DNA of 64,000 bases from Sphingomonas oleivorans (GCF_003050615.1 NZ_NWBU01000004.1:620001-684000); one strand, 5' to 3'. Numbered from the stretch's first letter, positions 1 through 9,123 are shown. Notes: generated by a model from the letters alone, not told the origin. Numbers and translations are program-made.

Positions 1-734
1 GCGATCACGATCAGGAGCGTTCCGAACAGAGCAGGCGCGCCGCGCAGCGCTTCGAAGAAACGTCCGATGCGGCTGAGCGACGGATCGGCATATCGCCAGT
101 TCCGCCGAAACAGATGGATGGTCAGGGCAAAGACCGTAAGCAGCCCGAGGCCAGCGAAGGTGGCATAGCTGTTGCGATTGACGAAGGTGCCCGTCACATC
201 GTCCAGATAGGCCCAACGCTCATACCAGAGCAGCAGCCTGTTGCCAGCGATATAGTTGATAAGACCGTATAGCGCATAGGCACCCGAGGAAATGCCGATC
301 CAGCGCAGCAGTTGAAATGCGCGATCCCTGTCCCGCCCGAACTGCAAGGCGAGCCAGAATATGCCGCCAAAGGTCAGGAGCCGGATCAGTGAAGCGAGCC
401 CGTCCTGCGGCGCGATGGTAACGCTAGCCGCGAGCGGCCTGCCGAGCGCGGTGCCCGCGATCGTCCAGAGCGGATGCGCCCAGCCCTGCACCGGCGTGGT
501 GATCGCCTGAAGCAGCACCCAGATGACCACGACGAAATAACCGATCACGGCTGGCCACAACATGCCCCGCCAGACGATAGGCACGCGTCTCGCCGCCGCA
601 AGCCACGCCCAACCGAGAAGGAGCAGAGCGATGACCAACCCCGCGAGGCTCCAGGCCCAGGGACGATAGCCGCCGAACGGCAAAGCCAGGAGGCTCAACG
701 TCAGGAGCAGCGCGATCCACGGCGCACGTATCAT
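1..734 (-). CDS. O-antigen ligase / Wzy polymerase-like membrane protein (3' part beyond window)
   Basis: Reading the minus strand from the ATG at 734 gives an open frame that runs off the left edge, about 244 codons. It is strongly hydrophobic, with successive membrane segments (an N-terminal IALLLTLSLLALPFGG, then LVIALLLLGWAWLAAA, then VIGYFVVVIWVLLQ) and a later stretch RWAYLDDVTGTFVNRNSYA, which resembles the periplasmic loop region of Wzy/WaaL proteins. Members of this family join or polymerise polysaccharide repeat units on the periplasmic side of the inner membrane. Its ATG overlaps the TGA of the upstream TPR-like gene by one base (TGATG), so the two are probably translationally coupled. 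Position next to the Wzz/BY-kinase gene supports a role in exopolysaccharide polymerisation. The family call rests on topology and context; the conserved C-terminal part is not in the window. Confidence 0.75.
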   Translation of the reverse strand, partial: MIRAPWIALLLTLSLLALPFGGYRPWAWSLAGLVIALLLLGWAWLAAARRVPIVWRGMLWPAVIGYFVVVIWVLLQAITTPVQGWAHPLWTIAGTALGRPLAASVTIAPQDGLASLIRLLTFGGIFWLALQFGRDRDRAFQLLRWIGISSGAYALYGLINYIAGNRLLLWYERWAYLDDVTGTFVNRNSYATFAGLGLLTVFALTIHLFRRNWRYADPSLSRIGRFFEALRGAPALFGTLLIVI

Positions 735-1414
735 CAAAGCCCGGCCTTTCGCTTGGCGACGAGCTTGGCATAAGCGCTCTCGAAATTTCGAGACAATTCG
801 GGTTCGGACCACAAGGCCGCGCGGATGAAGGGCTCGGCTGCATTCGCGCGCGCGACCTTCGCCACACCCGATCGGCTATTCCGCATGCTCAGCCGCACCT
901 GATCCGCGAGCAACTCGGCAAGCTCGGGATCAACGATGGGGAACATGCGAAAGCCGAGTTCGAGCCGCGCGTTCATCAGCCCGGGGACATAGCGCCCAGT
1001 AAGCACCGACATCTGCCAGGCCTGCTGCGCGCCTCGCTTGTCGTTCGCGGCCAGCCGCAGCGCGGCGAGGCGCGCCCAATTATAGGGTGAGGCCGGCGCC
1101 GCGGCCAAGGCATCACGCAGCAGCCGTTCGACATCCGCCACATCCCCGGCCGATCGTCTCTGGCTCGACGTCAATTCGAACAGGGCGATCGCCGCATTCG
1201 TCCGGTAGCGGGCGGATTCGAAGAACGCTGCCGCGCGCTGATTGGCGCGCGCCGCATCGAGCAATGCATCGCGCGATGGCGATTGCCGTTCCTGGATCTG
1301 CGCGAGCGTCGTATCCGCCGAAAGCGCGGTGCATGCGGCGATGAACGAAGGAAGCGACAGCGACAAAAGCAGAATGGCCGGAATGAGGGCAATCAAGATT
1401 GGCGCGAGGCGCAT
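734..1414 (-). CDS. Secreted/membrane-anchored TPR-like protein of polysaccharide cluster
   Basis: A 226-residue protein if it starts at the ATG at 1414, which is preceded by a good GAGGTGG ribosome site; a start 9 codons upstream has none. The N-terminus (MRLAPILIALIPAILLLSL) is a signal peptide or membrane anchor. The middle is helical and Ala-rich with a TPR-like signature around residues 95-125 (LAAAPASPYNWARLAALRL). Such small TPR proteins often sit beside Wzy-type polymerases and probably scaffold the assembly machinery. It lies between the co-polymerase gene and the polymerase-like gene, all on the same strand. I recognise no enzyme motif; exact function unknown. Confidence 0.7.
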   Translation of the reverse strand: MRLAPILIALIPAILLLSLSLPSFIAACTALSADTTLAQIQERQSPSRDALLDAARANQRAAAFFESARYRTNAAIALFELTSSQRRSAGDVADVERLLRDALAAAPASPYNWARLAALRLAANDKRGAQQAWQMSVLTGRYVPGLMNARLELGFRMFPIVDPELAELLADQVRLSMRNSRSGVAKVARANAAEPFIRAALWSEPELSRNFESAYAKLVAKRKAGL

Positions 1415-1509
1415 CCCGCCACCTCTATGAAGGCGGGTCACGCCTTCGCGCCCTCTGCTTTCGCTATCCCTTGCGAATGGCTCCCCGCTGCCATGGCACC
1501 AAAACCCCC

Positions 1510-3735
1510 TCAGGCTTTGGTGCCATAATAAGCGCCATATCGCGAATAATGATAGCCATAGTCGCCATAGCCGTAATTGGCCTGGCGGGAGATATCGACG
1601 CGGCTCAACACCGAGCCGACCAGCGGCGCGCCGACGCGATAGATCTGCTTTATCACATTCTGGACGACCGGCACCGGCGTATGCCCCCAGCGCACGACCA
1701 ACACCATCTTGTCAACCATCTTGGCGATGATCTGGCTGTCGGTCATCGGCACGAAGGGCGGCGTATCGATCACGACCAGATCGAATTCGGCGCGCAGCCT
1801 TTCCAGCAAGCTCGCCATGTGATCGGATCGCAACAGATCAGGCGGATTAATGGCGCCATGACCCGCTGGCAGGACAAGCATGCCGCTCTTGTCGTCCTGC
1901 TGCAGCGCCGCCTCAAGGCTCACCTCGCCGCTCAGCACCTGCACCAGACCGACATGATTCTCGACGCCCAGCGCCTGATGCACGCGCGGATGCCGCATAT
2001 CAGCATCGATGAGCAGCGTACGCGCGCCGGACTGGGCGGACACTCGGGCAAGGCCAACGCTGACGAAGGTCTTTCCTTCCGCCGGCACGGAGGAGGACAG
2101 CATCACCAGCTTGGGCGGATTATCGACATCCGACAGCGCCAGTGCGCTCCGCAAGGTTCTAAGCGATTCCGCAGCCATCGCCTGTGGGCGGGCGGTCACC
2201 ACTTCCTCGGGTCGCTCATAGCCGCCCGTCACGACCGGGACGAAAGCCAGGGTTGCGCCGCCGCCAAGCCCCTCGAGCGCCTCGGCACCGCGCACCGTGT
2301 TATCCAGCTTCTCCAGGGCGAGCGAAAGCAGGATGCCGATCACGAGTCCCGCCATGGCCGCCGCTCCGATCGTCGACGTGACACGCGGATAGGTCGCGTT
2401 GAGCGGCACGATCGCGGAAGAGACGATACGCGAATCCGCGGTCTGGACATCGACCTGCTGACGCGTCTCCTTCAGCCGGTTGAGGAACAGCTCATAGACC
2501 GACTTGTTGGAGTCCGCCTCGCGCTGCAATTCACGAAGCCGGACACTCGCCTGGCCACCGCGACTGACCCGTCCCTCGATGGACCCGAGGCTCGACGCGA
2601 GCGTCGATTCCCTTGCCCGCGCAATGGCGACGTCATTGGCAGCGGAAGCAGCCACCTTGCGAACCTCATCCTGGATCTTGCTGCGCAGATCGCGCAGTTC
2701 GGCATTGGCATTGATGATGCGCGGATGCCGCTCGCCATAGGTCGCCTGCAGCTCGGCGAGCTTGCGAAGCACTTCGCTTTCCTGTTCGCGCAGGCGTTGG
2801 ATCAGCGGCGATTCCAGGATCGCGCCAGATGTCTCCACGCCATTCTCGCCGCCACCGGAGCTCAGCGCGCGGAGCTGCGCAAGCTGGGCTTCCTTCGCGG
2901 CGCGCTCCGATCGGGCGACGATGAGCTGGGAGTTCAGCTCCGAAAGCTGCTGCGTATCGATGGTGCTTCCGTCTACGGCCCCGACCAGGCCACTCTGGGA
3001 GCGATAGAGTTCGGCCGCCCGGTCAGACTGCACCGCCTGCGCGCGTAGCTCGTCGACGCGGTCCTGCAGATAGGCTGAGGCACGACGCGTGGCCTCATAT
3101 TTCGCATCGATGCCGTCCTGAATGTAGAGGTCGGCGAGCGCATTGGCCATCGCCGTCGCCTTCTGCGGATCAGAAGAGGTCGCGGTGATCGACAGGACAT
3201 AAGAGCGCGGCACCGCCTCGATGGCAAAGGCCTTGGCGACGGCGGACACGATCGCCGTCCGCCGCTCCGCCGCCTTCAATGGGCTGAGCTTGCCTTCGGG
3301 CACCTTCGGCTTTTCCTGCCCGAACCAGCTCTTGGGATTCCACAGGACGAAGCCGCCACTCTTGCGAAGCGCAGAATTAAATTCCGGATCGCGATCCAGC
3401 TTCAGCCGATCCACCACCTGTTCCGCCAGCCGGGTAGCGCGCAGGATGGAAACCTGCGTTTCCATCGTCGCCGTATCGGGCGCGAGATTGCTGACGACGT
3501 CCTGAACGTCGACCAGCTGTCCCTTTTGCGTCTGTACGGCAACCGTTGCCGTGGCCGAATAGCGCGGAGTTGCCTGCAGCACGACTAGCGCCGCAATCAG
3601 CGCCACGATCAGCGCGGTGCCGAGAATATATGCCCACCGCCTGCGGAAGAAGCGGAAGATCTCGCTAAGCTCCGCGCGGGGCTCCTGCGTGGCAAGACCC
3701 GTTTCGTGAAACGGCAGGGCGGACGCATATACCAT
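1510..3735 (-). CDS. Polysaccharide co-polymerase with BY-type tyrosine kinase domain (GumC/Wzc/ExoP-like)
   Basis: A 741-residue inner-membrane protein from the ATG at 3735 (a TTG three codons upstream is an alternative). The N-terminal Wzz domain has a first membrane helix near residues 35-55 (ILGTALIVALIAALVVLQ), a long periplasmic coiled-coil region, and a second membrane helix (MAGLVIGILLSLALE). The cytoplasmic C-terminus is a BY kinase: Walker A (SSSVPAEGKTFVSVGLA), Walker A' (TLLIDADMRHP) and Walker B (LVVIDTPPF). The tail is Tyr-rich (YGYGDYGYHYSRYGAYYG), the usual autophosphorylation cluster. It controls chain length and export of exopolysaccharide with the Wza-like protein at 6853-7497. 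Fused kinase and Wzz domains in one chain are the proteobacterial Wzc layout. Confidence 0.93.
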   Translation of the reverse strand: MVYASALPFHETGLATQEPRAELSEIFRFFRRRWAYILGTALIVALIAALVVLQATPRYSATATVAVQTQKGQLVDVQDVVSNLAPDTATMETQVSILRATRLAEQVVDRLKLDRDPEFNSALRKSGGFVLWNPKSWFGQEKPKVPEGKLSPLKAAERRTAIVSAVAKAFAIEAVPRSYVLSITATSSDPQKATAMANALADLYIQDGIDAKYEATRRASAYLQDRVDELRAQAVQSDRAAELYRSQSGLVGAVDGSTIDTQQLSELNSQLIVARSERAAKEAQLAQLRALSSGGGENGVETSGAILESPLIQRLREQESEVLRKLAELQATYGERHPRIINANAELRDLRSKIQDEVRKVAASAANDVAIARARESTLASSLGSIEGRVSRGGQASVRLRELQREADSNKSVYELFLNRLKETRQQVDVQTADSRIVSSAIVPLNATYPRVTSTIGAAAMAGLVIGILLSLALEKLDNTVRGAEALEGLGGGATLAFVPVVTGGYERPEEVVTARPQAMAAESLRTLRSALALSDVDNPPKLVMLSSSVPAEGKTFVSVGLARVSAQSGARTLLIDADMRHPRVHQALGVENHVGLVQVLSGEVSLEAALQQDDKSGMLVLPAGHGAINPPDLLRSDHMASLLERLRAEFDLVVIDTPPFVPMTDSQIIAKMVDKMVLVVRWGHTPVPVVQNVIKQIYRVGAPLVGSVLSRVDISRQANYGYGDYGYHYSRYGAYYGTKA

Positions 3736-3768
3736 GACGCTCAACTCGCTTGGGGCGGAATTCCGCGA

Positions 3769-5067
3769 TTAAAATTGCGTGCCGACCGCGACCCAGACCT
3801 TGTTCCTCGAGAAATTGGAACCACGAACGATCGCAGTCGAATCACGCTTTACCCAGTCATAACCCAGACTTGTGTAGAGATTCCGGTTCAGGGCATATTT
3901 TGCAAGGAGGGAGGCCCCATAAACATCATCATTACGGCGGGGGGCAAGGCCCGTATTGGCTCGAACATAATCATTGTGCGAATAACGCGCCGAAGCGGTC
4001 AAAGTGAGCGTCCGCAGCAGCTCATGTTCGACGTTCAGGGTGAAGCTGCTCGCCAGGAAACCGCGGTAATTGGGAGTCACCGTCTCCTCGACCTTCCGGT
4101 CGGCGGTCAGGCGCACTGCGGTAATCTCGGTAGGGTACCAATTCAATGCCGCACCGAACGAAGCCCGGCTGATCCCGCCGAAGCGAGAATCATCATAGCT
4201 GCGATGGAGATATCCGGCGCTGACCTCGCCGATGAGCAGCCGTGTCAGCTCGAAGCCGACACCCGCGGTCGCACGCCATCCGCGGGAGTCGCGATCGAAG
4301 GTTGCGTCGTCGAAAGGCAGCCGATAATCGACCTGATCCCATTGAAACCGGCCGATTAGAGCATAGCCGGGCGAGAATTCGTAGCCCAACCGCCCCTCGA
4401 CCAGATATTCATGCCGATCGCGATCGTCATTGTTCGTGATGCCGCCGCCGATCTGCTCGGCATCATTATAATTATAATATTTATATCCGCCGACAATTCC
4501 GGCGCGCAAACGGGCGAGATCCCGCGAAAGGCCCGCCCCCAGCTCGGTCAGCTTATAGACGTTCGGCCGCAAATTGGTGAAGGACGAGTTGGGATCGCCG
4601 CGATCTTCATGGCTGCGGCTATAGCCTGCATTGCCCGTCAAATAGGTCCGCTCGGCCAGTTCATAGCGGTTACCACCATTGACGGACCAGTCCGTGCGGC
4701 TTTCGCTGTCCCTCTTCGAATACTCGAAACGATCCAACCTGCCCCGCAGATTGGTCGTATAGCGGCCCATATCGCCCTGGATCCCGATACTCGGCGAAAG
4801 CCGGATGACGGCATCGTCGGTCTTGTCCTCCAGCGCATAGATATTGTCATCATACATCAAGGCCGCTTCCGCCTTGGGATAGATGATGAAGGAGCCGAGA
4901 CGCGCGCCCACCGGCTCCAGCGCCGCAGCTTCCGGATCAGCCGCGCGAGGATCGGGAACAGGCACGACAGGCTCCGGCGCGACTTGCGCTGATGCCACCG
5001 TCGGAACAGCCACCACACACAGCGCGGCGACCGAAGCCGCGTGAAGACGGCGAGACAAAGCAACCAT
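3769..5067 (-). CDS. Outer-membrane beta-barrel protein of the exopolysaccharide cluster (BBP2-like)
   Basis: A 432-residue protein with a clear Sec signal peptide ending VASAQ. A short Pro-rich linker is followed by many alternating amphipathic strands ending in an aromatic residue (final strand VWVAVGTQF), typical of an outer-membrane barrel. Sequences such as YPKAEAALMYDDNIYALE and RLSPSIGIQGDMGRY resemble the putative beta-barrel porin 2 family found beside polysaccharide export genes in alphaproteobacteria. It starts 24 bases upstream of the BY-kinase frame's start region on the same strand, suggesting one transcript. Likely role: outer-membrane passage or anchoring of the polysaccharide. 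Barrel assignment is firm, substrate is inferred from context. Confidence 0.85.
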   Translation of the reverse strand: MVALSRRLHAASVAALCVVAVPTVASAQVAPEPVVPVPDPRAADPEAAALEPVGARLGSFIIYPKAEAALMYDDNIYALEDKTDDAVIRLSPSIGIQGDMGRYTTNLRGRLDRFEYSKRDSESRTDWSVNGGNRYELAERTYLTGNAGYSRSHEDRGDPNSSFTNLRPNVYKLTELGAGLSRDLARLRAGIVGGYKYYNYNDAEQIGGGITNNDDRDRHEYLVEGRLGYEFSPGYALIGRFQWDQVDYRLPFDDATFDRDSRGWRATAGVGFELTRLLIGEVSAGYLHRSYDDSRFGGISRASFGAALNWYPTEITAVRLTADRKVEETVTPNYRGFLASSFTLNVEHELLRTLTLTASARYSHNDYVRANTGLAPRRNDDVYGASLLAKYALNRNLYTSLGYDWVKRDSTAIVRGSNFSRNKVWVAVGTQF

Positions 5068-5122
5068 GCAGCCCCCCCAAAAAAGCTGATAAATGACGCA
5101 ACAAAGGTCTTGATATATCGGA

Positions 5123-5899
5123 TTATACCGGGCTGGCGTTCGTTGCCGCCGGTTCGGGAACGATCAACGTATCGGCGACTTCAGGCCCCTCACCAGACTC
5201 GATAGATCCCGGCAGGTTCCGATCGCCCTCCGCAGCAAGAACTGCGGCCAGATCGACATTATTCGCATTCAGGGCCAACTGGGCCGCCTCGCCGACATCA
5301 CAAGCTCCGGGCGCCACATCCCGGGTCGCCACCGCGCTCGCCAGGGCCTCGGCCGAGGCCCGGCCGGCCGAACCGACCGAAGCAGCCTTGACCACGACGG
5401 CAGCGGACGCCACGCAATCCGCGACAGGAAGCGCATCCAAAGACGCAATGGCGATTACCGCAGGATCGACCGCAGGAACGGCCGCAGCAGCTGAAACGAT
5501 CCCGGCAACGAGACCGGGCGACGAGGCCACGGCGGCGGCGACGATGGCCGACGCCTGGCCGGGCAAGGCGGTCAGCGCCGCGGTGATGATGGCGGAGGCC
5601 GCCGCAGGATGGGCCGTGATGGCGGCCGCGACGATCGCGCTCGCCTGAGCGGGATTTGCCTGCACCGCCGCGGAGATCAGCGCGCCAATCTCCTCCGGCG
5701 TCTTGCCCGCGAGCGACGCGACCGTCGCGCCGGCAATTCCGGCAGGATCCTGGCTGGCAACCACCGCCGCCAGGTTCGCCGTGCCGGTGCGCGCGCCGGC
5801 AACTGCGACTGCGACCTGCGCTCCAGCCGGAAGCGCCGAAATCACCAGCGCAGAAGCCGAAACGAGCAATCCGATCTTCCTAAAGTCTGCGTCGATCAT
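5123..5899 (-). CDS. Secreted Ala-rich repeat protein, unknown function
   Basis: A 258-residue protein with a signal peptide (LLVSASALVISALPAGAQ). Residues about 55-145 form degenerate repeats of roughly 17 residues with the pattern QASAIVAAA(I/V)TAxP, predicted to be helical and strongly hydrophobic. Two cysteines follow (VADCVASAA and GACDVGEAA), then an acidic Pro/Glu-rich tail. It lies just upstream of the barrel gene on the same strand and so belongs to the exopolysaccharide operon. I recognise no family. The regular Ala-rich repeats could form an elongated helical solenoid or a fibre, but that is speculation. Confidence 0.7.
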   Translation of the reverse strand: MIDADFRKIGLLVSASALVISALPAGAQVAVAVAGARTGTANLAAVVASQDPAGIAGATVASLAGKTPEEIGALISAAVQANPAQASAIVAAAITAHPAAASAIITAALTALPGQASAIVAAAVASSPGLVAGIVSAAAAVPAVDPAVIAIASLDALPVADCVASAAVVVKAASVGSAGRASAEALASAVATRDVAPGACDVGEAAQLALNANNVDLAAVLAAEGDRNLPGSIESGEGPEVADTLIVPEPAATNASPV

Positions 5900-6025
5900 T
5901 ACTCAGCCCCCCGCTCGTTATCTTCCCAACATCCTCGATGTCATAAAGTTCCCGGAACATTTAGCATAGGAATTAACTAGAATCCACTTTTTTCGCGGAT
6001 GCAGCATGACCCGGAAATCGATGCG

Positions 6026-6793
6026 TTATTCGTCGACCAGCCGCTCCGCCCGATCCGCCTCGATGACGACGCAGGACAGGACACCCGTCGCATAGGCCCC
6101 TGTATCCACGGCGATTCTATTGGGCGCGAACAGCGGCTCCTCCACCACCGTATGTCCATGGACCACCCGCCAGGGCATTACCTCCGAAGTGGACAAGAAA
6201 GGCTCCCGAATCATCAGAAGATCTTCACGTTGCTGGGCAGCAAGCGGACGACCGGGGCGAATGCCGGCATGGACGAACAGATAGTCGCCCAATTGAATCC
6301 ACAGTTCGAGCGATTCGAGAAAGCGGCGATGCTCCACCGGAAGCTGCGTCAGCAGGCCGAGACGAAGCTGATTCATCCGGTCGATGCCCGGCGCCCCTTC
6401 CGGCCTCACGCCATAGCTTACCAGCGTCGCCATGCCGCCATAAGCGAACCAAATGGGGCCGACCGCCGGATCATCGAGAAAGTGCAGCATCGCATCCTCA
6501 TGGTTACCCATGAGGAAACGGGCAGGCATGCCGGCAAATCGACCGCCGAGCAGAGCGTCGATCACACCGCGCGACTCGCCGCCGCGATCGATATAATCGC
6601 CCAGGAAGATCACCAGCGCCTCGCCCTCGGGAAAGGCTTCGCGATGCCGCCCTATCGCCTGTTCGATTCGCGACAGACAATCGAGGCGACCGTGAACATC
6701 GCCCACGGCGTAGACGCGCAATCCCTCGGGCAGGCGAAAGCTGCGCCCGGTCGGACGTCTTGGCCACAGGAAATTGAATAGACTACGGGACAT
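6026..6793 (-). CDS. PP1-like metallophosphoesterase (serine/threonine protein phosphatase type)
   Basis: A 255-residue cytoplasmic phosphatase. All calcineurin-like metal-binding motifs are present: VGDVHGRLD, FLGDYIDRG, MGNHED, the mid-protein FVHAGIRPG and VVHGHT. The start is taken at the ATG at 6793; a TTG three codons upstream lies closer to an AGGGGATA ribosome site and is possible. It is divergent from the polysaccharide export gene at 6853 with a 59-base gap, so the promoters are shared. Members of this family dephosphorylate Ser/Thr/Tyr phosphoproteins or diadenosine polyphosphates. A link to the BY kinase two genes away is tempting but only positional. A paralogue lies at 9124-9930. 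Confidence 0.9.
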   Translation of the reverse strand: MSRSLFNFLWPRRPTGRSFRLPEGLRVYAVGDVHGRLDCLSRIEQAIGRHREAFPEGEALVIFLGDYIDRGGESRGVIDALLGGRFAGMPARFLMGNHEDAMLHFLDDPAVGPIWFAYGGMATLVSYGVRPEGAPGIDRMNQLRLGLLTQLPVEHRRFLESLELWIQLGDYLFVHAGIRPGRPLAAQQREDLLMIREPFLSTSEVMPWRVVHGHTVVEEPLFAPNRIAVDTGAYATGVLSCVVIEADRAERLVDE

Positions 6794-6852
6794 CTCAGCC
6801 AATATCCCCTATACAGCGATCGGGTGAATTCAAGACAAGGGATAGGCGCGAT

Positions 6853-7497
6853 ATGCGTAACGTTTCCGGGTTCGGTTGGCTGGGAGTGTCCCTATTGTTG
6901 CTGACGCCGGTCAGCAGCGCGGTACTTGCAGCCCAGCCCGCAACGACTGCCAGCGACACTCCAGCCATTGTTTCCAACACCCCTCCGGCGAGCGAGACGC
7001 CCAACCTCGCCGCGACAACATCCTCCGATGTCGACGTTAACGCCTATCGGCTGGGTGCCGGCGACAAGGTACGCGTCACCGTCTATAATGAAGACACGCT
7101 GTCCGGCGAATATGAAGTCGATGGATCGGGCAATCTCGCAATGCAACTCATCGGCGCGCTGCCGGCGGTCGACCGTACCATTCCCGAGATCACCCGTGCG
7201 ATCGAGGACAAGCTGAAGGACGGCTATATGCGCAACCCGTCCGTCGCCGTGGAGGTGCTGAACTATCGCCCCTTCTATGTCCTCGGCGAGGTGAAGGAGC
7301 CGGGCAAATATCCCTATGTCAGCGGCATGACGGTGCTTAACGCCGTAGCACTGGCCGGCGGCTACACCTATCGCGGCCGCAAGGACCGGGTGATGATCGT
7401 GCGCGCGGCCGATCAGGACAAGAAGGAACAGCGGGCGGCTCCCACGGAAACCGTCATGCCCGGCGACATTATCCGCATTCCCGAACGATTCTTCTAA
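6853..7497 (+). CDS. Polysaccharide export protein (Wza/GumB family)
   Basis: A 214-residue secreted protein with a signal peptide (GVSLLLLTPVSSAVLAAQ). There is no lipobox Cys, unlike classical Wza. The poly_export domain begins at YRLGAGDKVRVTVYNEDTLS (about residues 57-76) and is followed by one SLBB-like domain (FYVLGEVKEPGKYPYVSGMT) ending PGDIIRIPERFF. It is shorter than E. coli Wza (about 380 residues) and closer to the GumB size class. It forms the periplasmic/outer-membrane exit channel that works with the Wzz/BY-kinase protein at 1510-3735. The gene stands alone on the plus strand, followed by a perfect hairpin at 7506-7536. Confidence 0.93.
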   Translation: MRNVSGFGWLGVSLLLLTPVSSAVLAAQPATTASDTPAIVSNTPPASETPNLAATTSSDVDVNAYRLGAGDKVRVTVYNEDTLSGEYEVDGSGNLAMQLIGALPAVDRTIPEITRAIEDKLKDGYMRNPSVAVEVLNYRPFYVLGEVKEPGKYPYVSGMTVLNAVALAGGYTYRGRKDRVMIVRAADQDKKEQRAAPTETVMPGDIIRIPERFF

Positions 7498-7505
7498 ATC
7501 CCCAT

Positions 7506-7536
7506 CCGACAATTGGCTCCATGTGCCAATTGTCGG
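7506..7536 (+). terminator. Perfect 12-bp hairpin after the polysaccharide export gene
   Basis: CCGACAATTGGC and GCCAATTGTCGG pair perfectly around a 7-base loop, 8 bases after the export gene stop. There is no T-run, so it may be a factor-dependent terminator or an mRNA-stabilising stem rather than a classical intrinsic terminator. Confidence 0.6.
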
Positions 7537-7729
7537 GAAGTGGCACCCGTCCGGCCATCCACTGGCGATAATATCGCCCGATGCCGGGCGGGAACGGATT
7601 CGTACGACCGTACTCAAACAGGCCACGAATCCAATTATGGTTAACGACTTATAAACCATTCCCGTTAGGGATGACTTGATGGTTGCCCGCGTAGCCTGAC
7701 ACCCGCCACGAACAAAGCGGGTGAACGAC

Positions 7730-8386
7730 ATGACTGTTCATGAACTGGCCAGCGGCCTTATCGGAGCAGCCAGGAAGCCAAAGCATTTTGTGCAAAGCCT
7801 GAAGCGGGCCGCAGCTATCGCTACGCTGCCTGCGGCCTTCGCCCTGGCGGGCTGCGCCACCATGCCGGCCGCCCCTGCAGGAGGAGCCGCCGCGATGCGC
7901 GATGGCGGCATCACGCTTCCGCCGCGCGGCTGGCTCGATTATTGCGGACGCAACGCCAAGGACCCCTCCTGCCTTGCCGTCCAGTTCGACAAGGAGCATT
8001 GGCAGCAACTCCTTAACGTACAGGCTTCGCTGCGCGCCATCCGCAGGCAGGATGACAGCCGCAATTCCGGCAAGGCGGATTTCTGGCAGGTCGCCAGCAA
8101 AGAGCAGAGCGCGGACTGCGAGGATATTGCGCTTGCCGCGCGCAAGCAGTTGCTCGATGCCGGCTGGCCCCTCTCGGCGCTGCGGCTCGCTACCGCCTGG
8201 ACGGAAAGGGGCGAATATCATGTCGTACTGACTGTCGACATGATGCGCGAGGGCGAAAAGGCGACCTATATTCTCGACAACCGCTTCGCGACGGTGCTCA
8301 GCTATCAGAAGCTCGCCAGCCTGGGATATCGTTTCCACACGCGGCAGGCGGCGCGGGGACCGAACTGGGTCGTGATCGCGTCATGA
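7730..8386 (+). CDS. LapG-like transglutaminase-type cysteine peptidase (BTLCP family), lipoprotein-like
   Basis: About 218 residues from the ATG at 7730. A GTG at 7721 and a GTG at 7790 are alternatives; the last gives an ideal lipoprotein signal. The segment LPAAFALAGCATMP is a lipobox. The catalytic triad is visible: Cys130 in SADCEDIALAA, His164 in EYHVVLTVD and Asp183 in ILDNRF, the pattern of bacterial transglutaminase-like cysteine peptidases. The best-known member, LapG, cleaves large surface adhesins in the periplasm under c-di-GMP control. No LapD or LapA homologue is seen in the window. Its place beside exopolysaccharide and amyloid-like genes fits a role in biofilm release, which is inference. 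Confidence 0.85.
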   Translation: MTVHELASGLIGAARKPKHFVQSLKRAAAIATLPAAFALAGCATMPAAPAGGAAAMRDGGITLPPRGWLDYCGRNAKDPSCLAVQFDKEHWQQLLNVQASLRAIRRQDDSRNSGKADFWQVASKEQSADCEDIALAARKQLLDAGWPLSALRLATAWTERGEYHVVLTVDMMREGEKATYILDNRFATVLSYQKLASLGYRFHTRQAARGPNWVVIAS

Positions 8387-8555
8387 TGCGAACGCCGCGC
8401 GCGCCGATCGGGACGCGCGGGCCCATCCACCGCATGCCAGGCAACCGGCGATCCGATGCCCTGATGACGGAAGCCGGCGCAGGAAGCCTCTTCGGAGGAG
8501 GGATGTTGCGCCGACCGAGGAGGGATAAGAAGGGGTTCCGATGGAAGGAAGGATG

Positions 8556-8735
8556 TCAGGCCGAACTGCCCTTGCCATTGGCACGGGCGGGATCGCGATC
8601 CCGAACCCATCGGCCGAGGCCATTCTTGATGAGCGGAGTGCCGCAATGCCGGCAGCGCGCGACATAGGCCCGCCCATTGTCACGAACGGACCGACCGGAA
8701 CGCTGGTGAAGACCGAATAGACAGAAAATAATCAT
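8556..8735 (-). CDS. Small CxxC zinc-ribbon-like hypothetical protein
   Basis: A 59-residue frame starting at the ATG at 8735, with GGGGA 8 bases upstream. It begins MIIFCLFGLHQRSGRS and contains VARCRHCGTPLIKNGLGRW, a CxxC knuckle followed by a basic tail. Small proteins with the plan LFGLHQRS..C..CG.P are familiar in sphingomonads but I know no function. It lies alone between two plus-strand genes. The frame is short, so the call rests on the start site and the compact CxxC motif. Confidence 0.5.
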   Translation of the reverse strand: MIIFCLFGLHQRSGRSVRDNGRAYVARCRHCGTPLIKNGLGRWVRDRDPARANGKGSSA

Positions 8736-9123
8736 CAATGTCCCCGCCCTCGATGGATATCGGGCATCCTTCGGCTGGCCGGCTCCCATCCTCGCCGGAT
8801 TATCGCCCTTCACCTTACCATGGGCATGCTGCGGCGCACCATGCCGGTCGACATGACACGGAACAATATCCATGGAAACAGGCGGGCCGAAGCGGGCTGC
8901 AGGCGCGGCAGGATGCCCTCCAGCCATATCTACCGTCGGCATGTCGCCTGCTTTCGGGAGATGAATGCGCGTGGGATTCGTTCGCATTTCGAACAATCAA
9001 AGGTCCACGGGATGAGAAGATCCATGCCGGGATCGGACGAGCCGCTCGGTACAGCGGAGATTTAGGGCCTTCGATCGCGAGGGAACAGCCCGCCCTTTTA
9101 GGGACCGAGTCGGCCCTACCTAT
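8736..9123. other. 388-base intergenic stretch, no gene seen
   Basis: No frame in this stretch has a recognisable protein or a good ribosome site. It must contain the promoters of the divergent small CxxC gene and the phosphatase at 9124. Nothing else stands out. Confidence 0.5.

Noticed and set aside
1399-3048. 549-codon plus-strand frame across the BY-kinase gene
   Set aside because: Arg/His/Gln-rich shadow frame; Walker motifs lie on the minus strand.
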